This document shows, one piece after another, positions 46,558 to 57,518 of a stretch of 64,000 nt of DNA; position 1 is the first letter of the stretch, and each line of letters begins with the position of its first letter. Below the pieces are notes generated by a model. The model searched no databases. It had not been told where the DNA came from and was given only the letters and a program-made list of their open reading frames with translations. The stretch covers positions 3,950,085-4,014,084 of the forward strand of contig JAJEKV010000008.1 in assembly GCA_021234155.1 (NCBI GenBank), read 5' to 3'. Position numbers and translations under genes: made by a program. The DNA is from Isoetes taiwanensis. Lineage: Eukaryota > Streptophyta > Lycopodiopsida > Isoetales > Isoetaceae.

Positions 46558-48211
46558 TTTTCTTATTATGACTAGATAGGTTGTATATTACCTATCTAAT
46601 AGATACATGAAGCTCCCATAATTTTGCATCTCCTAGGATGGCAGCATTGCACAAAACAAAGACTCTCAAGTCTAAGCCCAGACTGGTAAGCATGGCAAGT
46701 GGGGCAATTCGCCATACGAAGCAAAGAAGGGTGAGTTTTAACATCTCATTAAACGGGAAAAATTTAAACATAGGAGCCGAAGCCATGGATATTGGCAAAT
46801 ACGATCTCATAGTTGGAATGATATTTTTAAAGCCGGTAATGCAATGATCGACTATGATAATATGAGATATCAATCATGGCGCCCAATGGCAAATGCTTTT
46901 TGGTCAAAGATAAGAAAATTGCTTCAATAATGCAGTGCATGTCAATAAAGCAATTACGTAAATGCATCATTAAGAATGAGGTTGAATATACCCTTAGGGT
47001 AGAAGTCATTGACCCAGACCAAAAGAATAATAAGGAGGATGCAAATTCAAGCAATTACCTAAGGCAATTGCCAAGTTAATTAAAGAATTTCATGACCTAT
47101 TTTTGGATGAAATCCGAGAACTATCGCCCTATAGGCATGGAATGTAAAACCACTCTTGCACCAGATGCAAAACCAACTAGCAAAGATCCTTATAGGATGA
47201 GCAAGCAGAGCTCAAGAAGCAACTGCAAGAATTATTAGAGCTTGTGTTCATTAGGCCAAGCGTATCACCCTTTGAGGCACCCATCTTCTTCGTGAAGAAG
47301 AACGATGGAAGTCTAAGAATGTGTGTTGATTATCGTCAGCTCAAAGAGCAAGCGTTAAAGAAGAAATATGCATTGCCAAGAGCAGCTGACTTAATGGATC
47401 AGCTCCAAGGAGCAAAATTCTTCTCCAAAATCGATCTAAGGTCGAGCTATCATCAAATGAGAATCAAGGAGAAGAATATTCGTAAGACCGCCTTCAGAAC
47501 GCAGTTTGGGCACTATGAGTTCATAGTCATGCCCTTTGGTCTATCAAACACCCAAGCCATATTTATGCGCTTGATGAATGACATCTTCAGCACTTCTTAG
47601 ACGAGTTTGTCATCATATTTTTTCATGACATTCTAATCTATAGCAAGTCCATATAAGAACATGTCGAACATTTAAGGAGAGTTTTATAAAGGCTAAGACG
47701 ACATCGTTTATATGCTAAATTCTCAAAAGTGTCACTTTGCAATAAGCAGCATGGAATACTTGGAGCATGTGGTTACGACAGAATCTCCACTGACATCAAA
47801 GGTTGAAGCCGTAGTAGATTGGCCAGCACCAAAGAATGTCTCTAATATGAGAAACTTTCTTGACTTAACAGATTATTGCCGCAAATTTGTAAAGGATTTT
47901 GCTATGTGGGCATCCCCTTTGTCAGACGTCACTAAGAATAAGAAAGTAAAGGATTGGGTAGCACATTGGCCACGATATTATGAGTATTGTGGAGACACCA
48001 ACTTTGTTGGAAATTACAGAGAAACAACTTGAGATTGTTTCAGAAGCTCTTATTGATAAAGCATTATAAGAGAACAAGAAGATCTCAATTCCTTCGATAT
48101 TTAGTCAAGCGGACACACTTGCCAGTGGAAGATGCAACATGGGTATTTAAATATGATCTTGAAAAGCAATATCATGTCACTGGCATCGTCGACAACGATT
48201 TGACAAAGTGA
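46558..48211 (+). pseudogene. Gypsy element 2, pol part, internally deleted
   Basis: Immediately right of Helitron 3 the frame reads YLIDT, a stop codon, SSHNFASPRMAALHK. This is the aspartic-protease active site with a stop where Gly is expected (46602-46625). GKYDLIVGMIFLK (protease end) follows. Reverse transcriptase starts near 47244 with [20 protein letters not shown] and continues through [16 protein letters not shown] and [15 protein letters not shown]. The YADD or YVDD region is altered to IFFHDILIYS. RNase H and nearly all of integrase are missing. The last frame, ending 48209-48211, has RYLVKRTHLPVEDATWVFKY, typical of the chromo-like Gypsy C-terminus. The element is dead. No LTRs were located. 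Confidence 0.8.
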
Positions 48212-50088
48212 GTGCATGCATTCAATAGAGATTCGGCAAGGATAAGTCAAAGAATGCACACATTCACCTTTGAGTAGCCAAGATGCATGTTACAATCATA
48301 ACAGAGCCTGATTTAGCCTATCTGCAAAGTATGTGTAGAAGGGGCGGATGGAGTGGTCAACCCTAGCCATTGTCTAGTGCCAGTCCATGTCACTGCCATA
48401 ACTCGGTCTGATCTATCTGGAGATCCCAGCCGTCAGTTGAACCCCCCTTGAGCCTGAGCTCCGGGTATTGTACATGTCATGATGGTATGGATCGACTATC
48501 TTTCGAGGTACTGCTGTTGTATTGCTATTAGTGCTTATGTTGTATATTGCTTCCGCTGATATAGGGACCCTCGAGGACGAGACGGAATGACACCTCTGTG
48601 TCCTCTACTCTTCTGTCTGGTTATCCCAGACGCGAGTTAGGCGGAGGGCCCATATGAGGGTAGCCATTGGATGGAGAAAGTCCTTCGATGTATACGGCAG
48701 ATTGTCGTATATAGCGCTAGGAGCGTCACATTGAACAAATTGTTTCATGAACAATAGTTGAAACATGGAATATCCCATAAGTGTGATTAAGAAGCTTCTA
48801 AACAAAATCAAAAGACAAAATCAATGACATGCTAAAAAATCAATTATAATGAACCCGCTTCATGCATAACTCTAGTAACAACCTGACATAGAAAGCAAGA
48901 AAGGCATAGGTTAGATTCATAAGAAGAATTGAAAAGTTGGAACTGGGATGTGCTTGTGCCATAAAAGTAAATTGTTATTCCATTTATGAACAAAGTAAGC
49001 TTCCATTTATACGAAAACGTGTCTGCTTAGTGCAACATGTCGATATTCTAACAAAATACATAGTTAGAGACAAGTATACAAGGATTAAGCTTATAAAAAG
49101 CATGGATATTTTTAGTTAGAAGCCTAAATCTTAGTATTAGAGTGCTGTTGATTCAACAATGTATTACTGAGAGCACACTTCAAAAGTAGTTACATGGGTC
49201 TTCACGTCAAATACAATCCATCAATCTTGACATGCACTTTTTTGCGAATTTTTGCAGCTTTGGCCATTAACAAGTTATGGCTCGATGAGGATGTTCCCCA
49301 TGACATGGAGCAATGGTAAGATCAATGATTAAGGACATGACAGTTATGGATGATCACTGAGAACCCATATCAGGATCAAAAGAAGACGATGAGGAACAAA
49401 GTCATCCATCAAAGAAAGCCCTAGCTCCAGCAAGATTACCATAGCTGCGACTTCTAAGAGTCGAATCTGTGGCATGCCATCTGTAACCTGTGATTTTGTG
49501 ACCTTAAAAGTCGGATCCGTGAGTTTGCAAACCTGTGATTGATATCTCCAACTATGATTTGTTATTTGTGATGTGTAACCTGCGATTTTTTGATCCCAAG
49601 CGTCAAATTTGTGAGCTCCAATCCTACAATTGCAGAAAAAAACACTCCCTAACTATGATATTGTAAGGTTAACAAGATCAGTCTCTCATTTCCAGTTGAT
49701 CCGGTGGCTGCTGCCGGTCACCGGAAAACAAAGAATGGCATCCTGATTGTTTATCCAAAATTTTAGGGACCTTCAAATTTCGACCAAATCAACAGGTTTT
49801 TACAATCCAAAATTTTCTATTGATTTCTATTGAAGATGCTAAAGCGGTGATGCTAGAGAATGCTGCTGAAAACCAGAGGAAGGCATCCTAGAAATGCCAA
49901 ATTTGAAGCTCCCTAAAATTTCGTTGAAGAATTTTTAGGAGCAAGAAAATTTCCCTCAAAAATTTTTGGTAGTAGCTTGCTGACGTGGCAATGCCGTGTG
50001 GCTTCGCCACTCGCGGCCTGCCATGTCAATGGGTGGCTACCACAAAATTTCTTTACGAAATTTTTTGCTCCTGAAGATTATTCCTTCC
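48212..50088. other. Gene-poor interval, possible Gypsy 3' flank
   Basis: No convincing gene. Between 49450 and 49640 the phrase AACCTGTGATT or AACCTGCGATT recurs three times, with nearby GTCGAAT, GTCGGAT and GTCAAAT words, suggesting a decayed tandem repeat. The 3' LTR of Gypsy element 2 may lie at the left end but could not be defined without a partner. Confidence 0.35.
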
Positions 50089-51273
50089 GTAATGCACACT
50101 TAGGCAGAATTACTGCATTTTTTTGCGGATTTTATACTGCGCAATTCTCTCTCCGCCTGTGTATAGCAGCGTCGCCAATATTTTGTGACTATGGCGGATC
50201 AACTGACCTTCCTTCAAATCTTCTGGCGATCAACTCTTCTCGCGACCGACCTTCAAATCTCTTCATCTGAAGCCAGCATAGGTAGGAGAGCACTGTTGCT
50301 GGATGTTTGAAGGAGAGCAGTCTGAATAGCCAGAGATCTAGCCGGAATAGCCGGATGTTTGAAGCAGAGCTTCTTCATTGAGGAAAGTCAGAGAGCTAGA
50401 ATAGCCGGGGATCTCTTCATTTAGGGAATCTACGCCCCGAGGGTATTCCGCCGAGGAATTTCGAGGCGGCGCCGCCAGCTGAGGTGTCGCACGAGCAACG
50501 GAGCCGCGAGTGCTCCGTCGAGGCTGGTGGCTTCGCCGAGGAATGTCCTGAGGGGGATACATGAGGAAAGTAGCTTCCCTTATGTAATGCACACCTTGGC
50601 AGAACTACGAACAAGAAAAATATGTTGAATAGAGGAATTTGAACGGCTATGGCACAAATTTTCCCTTCAATGGCTATGCTTGAGGAAACTGGGCCGTCAG
50701 AGCTTTGATTTGCATGTCGGAATGCTTTAGAAATGCCATCGCTGCTCTAGATCTATGCCTCTATCATGGCCAAAATGCTTCTATCATCCTCATCGGAGCT
50801 TCCGATGCATGCACAATAGGGAAAAATGCAGGAACATAAGGGCATGAAATGTCACAGAAAAGAAACAAAAGTTAAAGAAATCGATTCGCAAAAGAAAGCT
50901 TTGGCTTTCCTAAATGAAGAGATCTCCAAAATGAAGAGATCTTCGGCTATTTTAGCTCTTTGGCTTTCCTCAATGAGGAAGCTCTGCTTCAAACATCCGA
51001 CTATTCTGGCTAGATCTCTGGCTATTTAGGCTGCTCTCCTTTAAACATCCGGAAACAATGCTCTCCTTATCTATGCTGGCTTCAGACGGAGAGATTTGAA
51101 GGAAGGTCGTCATAAGAGTTGATTGCCAGAAGATTTGAAGGAAGGTCAATTGATCCGCCATAGTCTGCCATAGCCACAAAATATTGGCGGCGCCGCTATA
51201 CATAGATAGAGAGAGAATTGCGCGGGATAAAATCCGCAGAAAAATGCAATAATTCTGCCTAGGTGTGCATTAC
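50089..51273. repeat. Long inverted repeat: ~350-bp arms, ~480-bp loop
   Basis: The left arm (50089-50428) begins GTAATGCACACTTAGGCAGAA. The right arm (50908-51273) ends with the complement, TTCTGCCTAGGTGTGCATTAC. Internal landmarks also pair: ATGGCGGATCAACTGACCTT with the complement near 51140-51165, GATGTTTGAAGGAGAGCAG with 51030-51050, and GAGCTTCTTCATTGAGGAAAG with 50970-50990. A third copy of GTAATGCACAC.TTGGCAGAA lies in the loop at 50586. The loop has a GC-rich core (50435-50550). Transcription would yield a long, imperfect hairpin. It lies about 750 bp upstream of the PTB start codon. It may be a foldback or MITE-like element; no transposase is seen. Confidence 0.85.
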
Positions 51274-51379
51274 GAAAGCGGGAATATCCAAAATAGAGGT
51301 GTGTAAATTTAGGGTCTGTCATACGGGCACATCTTACATCCGTCAATCCTATTCCATCTAACGGCTCGCCTTTAATGTA

Positions 51380-52025
51380 CTTGCCTAGCCCTAGATCTCT
51401 AGCTTGAAGCGGCTACTGTTTCTTTTTTATCCAGTCCCCTTTCGTTCTATTACCCTGTGTGTCGAATTTTTGTCTCCTTCAGCTTCTCCAATCTTCTCTC
51501 AGAACCTTCTGTTCTAGGAGGGCAGTGTTTCTCCTTCAGCAATGCATGCCTCCGATGCACGGTTGTATACTCAGTAAAACGTTCTAAGATTTTTCCGCAT
51601 ACTAGCTGCAATTTTCTGTAAGAGGTAAATGATTTGGGTCTTAATTTCCCTTAAATATGCTGTTTTGCTTTTAATGCTTGACTAGGCAGATTGGTTTGTA
51701 TGTGCCTCTGTTTATGGTGCATGACATTTATTGATTCATAGTATCAGTGATGGTTTTCACTGAGAACTGCTGCCTGCGAGCTAAAAAAATATATCCAATA
51801 TGCCTTGCTTTCTTAATTTCTCGCATAATTTACAGGAGTTAGTGGGCCTTTTGGTCTGATTATTTTGTCTATCTTATAAGGAGAAACCTACGAATTAAGT
51901 ACTCTTATTTGTACTTTTCCTCTATTTATGTCTTTAGTCTATGTCCGTTTTTCAGTATTTGTGTGATAGTGGCTTTGTTTCACTTACATTTTGTGAAGGA
52001 TATTGTTTTAATCAGGTTATTACAG
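51380..52025 (+). promoter_or_regulatory. Probable promoter and 5' leader of the PTB3-like gene
   Basis: A strongly C/T-rich stretch (about 51418-51540, with TCTCCTTCAGCTTCTCC and TTTCTCCTTCAGC) resembles a plant 5' UTR. The sequence just before the ATG (TTTTAATCAGGTTATTACAG) could be a 3' splice site, so a leader intron is possible. An in-frame upstream ATG at 51909 would add a hydrophobic stretch absent from PTB3 proteins and is judged intronic. The transcription start is not visible. Confidence 0.4.
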
Positions 52026-54644
52026 ATGTCAGAACCATCAAAGGTTTTACATGTGCGCAATGTTGGTCCAGAAATTATGGAGGTAGTTGTGAGTGATTTC
52101 CTGGGGTGGTAATTGATTGGGAATCTTACTTGCCTTTTGTGTGCAGAATGACCTCGTTCTCCTTGTTCAAGCATTTGGATCTGTGCATAAAATGGTCATG
52201 TTACGTGCAAAGAATCAAGTAACGAAACTTTTATGTTCGAAGCAAGTCGTGTATCACAATAACTAATTCATGTCATTGCAGGCGCTTGTCCAAATGTATG
52301 ATATTCCTTCTGCAGTAAGCGTCATGCAATATTATTCTACAGTGCAACCAACAGTAAGGTGAATGAATGAATGAGTAAATGAAATGATTTATTCACGCTT
52401 ACATTTTGTGGAAACCCTTTTGTTGTCTAATACTCTATTTTAATCAGGGGAAGGAATGTTTATATTCAGTTTTCTTCACATCAGGAACTCACAATCAGTG
52501 ATTCATCAGGCCAGACACGTCGCACAAATTCTGAACAGGTCCGCCTTTACTTTTGTGAATTGAACAAACCATTTTTGCTTCTATAAAGAAAGCGAAGATT
52601 GGTTATTTACTCATACTTGCATTCTCTCTTCATCTTCATTGTTTCTTTTGTGGAGGGCTCTTTAGGATCTTCTCTCTCTCACTTCTAGGCACTTCTTTCT
52701 TAAATTTCCGCCCCCTTTCTTTTCTGGTTCTCTGTGGGGCTTCTTCAGGATCAGCAGCCTAATCGTATTCTCTTAGTCACTATTCACAACCCACTCTATC
52801 CCATCACCGTGGATGTGCTGCATCAAGTGTTTTCCCCTCATGGGTTTGTCGAGAAGATCGTGACGTTTCAGAAGTCTGCTGGTAGCTCCTCTTTGTCTTC
52901 ACTCTTGCTTCTCTTTTCTTCTCTCTCTAGGCATTTTCTTGGGATGCTGGCTTGCATGGATGCCCATCTTATGTTTAGATATGCTTTGTGTTGAGATCTG
53001 ATGTAGTGATTCTTAATGCTTTTTATTGCCATGCAGGATTGCAAGCTTTGGTTCAGTTTGCAACCCAACAAATTGCTGTACTTGCAAGAAACCTATTGCA
53101 AGTAAAGCAGACTTTCACAATGCATCTTTTAGTCTTTTGCTGCAGCATGCTAACCATATAGGATTTGCAGGGTCGCAATATCTATGATGGTTGTTGCACT
53201 CTGGATATCCAGTTCTCAAAGTTAGTACCTCGTATCACTGTTTGGTTGACATTAAGTTCAAGACAGGTTATTTTACTATATCTTGTAACTGAAATATGAG
53301 CCCTGATGAATTTCTCTGCCATCCAGTCTTCCCGAGCTGCAAGTAAATTATAACAATGAGAGGACCAGGTATATCACTTAATGATTGTTTATTTCGTACG
53401 GCTCTTTTTATTGTTTTCTAAAGGTTGTTGCATATAGGGATTTTACAAATTCCTCTTTACCTGCTGAACCTGGCCGCCAAGGAAATGCAGTCAACTCAAA
53501 TCTCTTAGTGGGTTTTTTTTTTCCCTTTGTGATTATCCTCTGATTATGAAGTTATTAATTTGCTTGATTTCTTTTTGACAGACCTCACATGCTCTACTAC
53601 AGCAGTCATTTTATGGCGAAGCTGGTAAATTCAATAACATGCAACTAATACCAGCAAGAGCAAACATTTAATCCTGGTGCTCTTGGTTAAAAATGTTTAT
53701 ACTGGCTTTAAATGGTACACGCTTTGTGCAGCAACATTTCAGCAGCCATCAGCTGGTCAATCAGTTGGTCTCAATTCACTAAATTCCTACCAGGTGTGTT
53801 ATATTTAGCTGCCTGTACAGGCCTTTCTTGTCAGAAAACTAAGGTGAAATCTTTTCAGGTTCCCTTAAACAGTAGTGCAACTAGTAATGCTGTGGCAGCT
53901 TTTGGTGGCAATTTGCCCCCAGGAGTCACTGGCACTAATGAGCGGTGCACTCTTCTTGTTTCAAACATTAATCATGAGGTAGCACCCAAGTTGTTAAGTA
54001 GGCTGTTTTTAAGTGCTCGAGGATACTGATTATAGTCACAAATGCAGAAACTAGATGCTGATAAATTGTTCAACCTTTTCTCAAATTATGGAAACATAAT
54101 GCGCATAAAGTTACTGCATAATAAACCTGATCATGCTCTTATTCAAATGGGGGACGGCTTTCAGGCTGAACTTGCACTTGCCTACCTGAAGGTATATGGG
54201 CAGTACCTTTTTTAATGTAACAACTCGAAACTTTACACTGGGTTTTTTTTCCAGGGTATTTCATTGTGTGGAAAGCGGATTGATGTGAATTTTTCTAAGT
54301 ATGCGCAGATCAACCCCTCTCCGGACACACATGATTACACATCATCCAACTTAAATCGGTTTAATCGTAATGCTACAAAGAATTATCGCTATTGCTGTTC
54401 GCCAACGAAGATGATTCATGTGTCTAGTCTGCCTGCTGATGTAACCGATTCAGACCTTTCAGCTCATCTCTCACCGCCAGGTAAAATTGTGAATGTGAAG
54501 ATCTTTGAGTCGAGTGGAAAGAAACAGGCTTGGGTTTTATTCGAGGATGAAGAACAGGCCACTGAAGCACTAGTGAACAAACATGCAAGCCTATTGAAGG
54601 GCTCAACAATTCGTCTTGCATTTTCTAAAATTAACACATTGTAA
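52026..54644 (+). CDS. PTB3-like: Polypyrimidine tract-binding protein, plant PTB3 type, 471 aa
   Basis: A nuclear/cytoplasmic RNA-binding protein that controls alternative splicing by binding CU-rich RNA. Fourteen coding exons with GT-AG introns: 52026-52082, 52147-52218, 52282-52358, 52448-52538, 52749-52881, 53037-53101, 53171-53220, 53327-53368, 53438-53507, 53582-53624, 53732-53793, 53859-53978, 54048-54191, 54255-54644. They join to 1416 nt with no stop before the final TAA. RRM1 (aa ~6-80) starts KVLHVRNVG. RRM2 (~102-180) has NRILLVTIHNPLYPITVDVL. RRM3 (~282-357) has RCTLLVSNI and HALIQMGDGFQAELAL. RRM4 (~393-470) has KMIHVSSLPADV. A conserved NLNRFNRNATKNYRYCCSPT linker precedes RRM4. 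Length and domain order match plant PTB3. The start MSEPSKVLHV follows family convention. It is apparently intact, flanked upstream by a long inverted repeat and downstream by a convergent L1. Confidence 0.95.
52620..52945 (+). promoter_or_regulatory. Pyrimidine tracts flanking PTB exon 5
   Basis: Intron 4 (210 bp, the longest in the gene) carries TTCTCTCTTCATCTTC, TCTTCTCTCTCTCACTTCTA and GGCACTTCTTTCTT. Intron 5 opens with CTCCTCTTTGTCTTCACTC and TTTTCTTCTCTCTCTAGGC. UCUU and CUCUCU are the known binding words of PTB proteins. Exon 5 is 133 nt, so skipping it would shift the frame. That fits the established pattern of PTB autoregulation by nonproductive splicing. No expression evidence is available here. 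Confidence 0.5.
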
Positions 54645-55149
54645 ATCATTTTCTCTTATTTATGAGCTTCTAAGGAATTGAATTGGCACATTTATTCAAA
54701 TTCAACTTAGTTTCGCTCATCAATCTCATTTAACTCAAAAGTGTTGCATATATCAACTCTTCATCGAACCACAGTCTTGCTACATTTTATTTCCATGATG
54801 TAGGATCATTTGTTTCTCCCTGTGCTTGGTCAAATCCATTCTATACCTTCTCCACTGGCCCCTCATTTAATTCATAATTTCACTTTCATCATTGATCTGC
54901 CATCAATATTCTGTTCCTGTGTTGCAGCTAATTTGTTTGTTCTTATCAACTCTCTTGCTTGCGTTGTATTTCTTTGGATCATTTGTTTATCCACGCCATT
55001 GGATGTCTGACTTATTGGTAGTCATTATCTATGTGTGTGTGTGTGTTGCCACTTCTTCCCAAGTTTTCCACCTATTCTCAATTCTTAAGTCACCAAATTT
55101 CCTGATCCCTGCATCATTCCATTGCATATATTTTTGAGGGTGTTTAAAA
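54645..55149 (+). other. PTB3-like 3' flank
   Basis: Probable 3' UTR and flank with no second gene. A T/C-rich stretch continues to the L1 end. The polyadenylation site was not determined. Confidence 0.35.
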
Positions 55150-55399
55150 GCTAAACGTCCTTCATCCTCTGTAGTGAGATCTGGATGCCAGAAGAAATGG
55201 TTTTCTTTACATCTTGCATCAATTACAAGTGGTTTATAACACAGACTTCATTCCATGCTTCCAATATTCTTCTCATTGTTTTAGATGTACCTGAACCTGG
55301 TTTAATCCTGAAGAAAGCTGAATCAGGTAACTGGTGCTTTATGGTAGGACTGCCAACTATCTGTGACTTTTCAATCCAATATTTAATTAACATGTTTGT

Positions 55400-57468
55400 C
55401 TCCAACAATTGCTGAGGAAAAGTATACATGTGTGTTGCTGACCACTGCATTTGCAATCTCTACCCTGCCAGCTAGATAAAGTAGTAGGATATCTATTAAA
55501 TTTCTGTTTGATTCTAGATACTATTGGTTCCCATACCCCAGGTAAATTTTTGTTCAGGGCAAATGGTAATTGAAGCATTTCTGTCCAGTACCTTAATCCC
55601 CTGTAAATTATTCCCCTGAGTGTCCAGAATAATTGCACTTTTTTTCCTGTTCAAAGTGACTCCTGAAAGCTTACCAAAGTTATCAACTGCAGACAGAAAA
55701 TTTTCCAGACTTTTATCTCCATACTTGAGAAAAAAAAAGTGTCATCAGCATATTGCATAATGGTAAAAGGCACTTGGTCTTCTGGCATCTCTAAAGTAGC
55801 AATTTGCAGCCATCCTGGTAACAATCTCAGCTACAATTAAGAAAAGATATGGAGCTAATGGGCATCCTTGTCTCACTCCACGCCTGCAGTGAAATTGTTT
55901 AGTTGGACATCCATTAATAATTAGAGCTGAAGATGCTATACAATTCAAACTCCAAATTTTTTGATAAACATCTTCATGGAATCCCAAATGTTCATAGCCC
56001 TTTCCAAAAACTGCCAATTTATTGTGTCATATGCCCTTTGAAAATCCAATTTAAGTAACATACATCTTTGCTCTGATGGTTCATTCCAATGTAATCCCTC
56101 TGCTGCTCCAATATAATTCTCCAAAATATTTCTCTGTTGTAGAAAAGCTGTTTGACACAGGCTAATAAGCTTATGAAGAGCAGGTTGTAATCTATTTGCA
56201 AGAATCTTGGCTAGAATTTTATATGTTGTATTTGTTAATGAAATAGGTCTCCAATCAGCCAAATGCATTGAATTTTCCACTTTTGGAACCAAATGCATTG
56301 AATTTTCCACTTTTGGAATCAATGTAATATGTCCAGCATTAAAGGATTTAATTTCTTAGTTTTCCAAGCCCCTTGTATGAACATGATCATGTCATCTTTA
56401 AGGATATCCCAAAACTCTTCATAAAATTCAGGTTGAAAGCCATCAGGTCCAGGACTTTTACCTTTAGCCATAGACCTAATTGTCTCCCATATTTCTTTCT
56501 CATCAGGGATCTTCAGCAGGTCATTATCCTCATGAGCTTGAGGATCCATTGGAATCATTTGAAAGTAATGTTCCAAATTTTGTTCCTGTGTCTGAGCTTC
56601 CTGGAATATTTTACTATATTCCATATGAAAGAAGTCCTCAATTTCTTGTTGCTTTTCGAGTAGTACAATTGCTACTGTTTTGACTTGAACAATACCATTA
56701 TTAACCATTCTGCTCTTAGCTGTTCTGAAAAAGAAACTTGAATTCCCTTTATCCATTGCATTTATATACTTACATACTCCTTACTGCCAAAGATCTAGTG
56801 TCAATTTCTTCAACCAATTTCACTTTCCTTTCCATTTCTTCCTCTTGCTGTTGTAGACTGTCATTGGCCTTATCCAAAAATTATTTGCTTCTTACATCTT
56901 TTATTTTTGCATACAAGTCCTGCTTTTCTTTCCTTCTCTTCATTGCCCAATCTTTTCCCCATTTCTTAATCCAAATCTTTATTTCCTTCATTTTCTGAAT
57001 AAAGGATTTCATGGATCCAATTCTGTTAACTGGATTAAGTGTGGAAAAGAAAAGTTTGAATTTTTCAAGAAAGCATAGGCCAGTGTTAAACTTAAATGGA
57101 GTATTTAAACCTCCTTTCTTTGCTTGAATCCTCCCTTGAAGTATTTGTGGATAATGATCAGAGAAAGAGTTACCCATATCACGAGTGATTACCACATCAT
57201 CCCATGTGATTAAATTTTTATTGCAGATATAGAATCTATCCTACAAGCAATAAGTCCTTTCATCTTTCTTTCTCTTATTACTCCAAGAGAACTTATTGGA
57301 TGAGGAAGGTGGAATATAAGAGAACTTATTGGATGAGGAAGGTGGAAGAGGAAGTCTATGTTCCTGCATCAAAATTATATCGGCTTTCATTTCCCTTAGA
57401 GCAATCAATGCTCTTTTCCTTTTAAGAGGGCCTTTTATCCCTCTCATGTTCCAAGTAACAATCTTCAT
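55400..57468 (-). pseudogene. L1 ORF2 (endonuclease and reverse transcriptase), internally deleted
   Basis: It opens MKIVTWNMRGIKGPLKRKRA and DIILMQEHRLPL, the start of an AP-like endonuclease. It jumps within about 40 codons to RFYICNKNLITWDD and GNSFSDHYPQIL, the end of that domain, so most of the endonuclease including its central catalytic motifs is deleted. Reverse transcriptase follows: KSPGPDGFQPEFYEEFW, ADWRPISLTNTTYKILAKIL, LKLDFQRAYDTINWQFLE, GVRQGCPLAPYLFLIVAE, then QYADDTFFFLKYG with YADD intact near 55745. After a shift near 55470 comes LAGRVEIANAVVSNTHVYFS. Two short direct duplications of about 30-33 bp lie near 57288-57351 and 56265-56320. It cannot encode a working enzyme. 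Confidence 0.85.
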
Positions 57469-57518
57469 GCTGTATACTTTTTCCTAACCTGTACTCTCAG
57501 GTTTAATGCAAGGCTGTT

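Noticed and set aside
51909-52025. Upstream in-frame ATG extending the PTB protein by a hydrophobic N-terminus
   Set aside because: PTB3 proteins start near the MSEPSKVLHV position; the upstream sequence is T-rich and ends in CAG like an intron.
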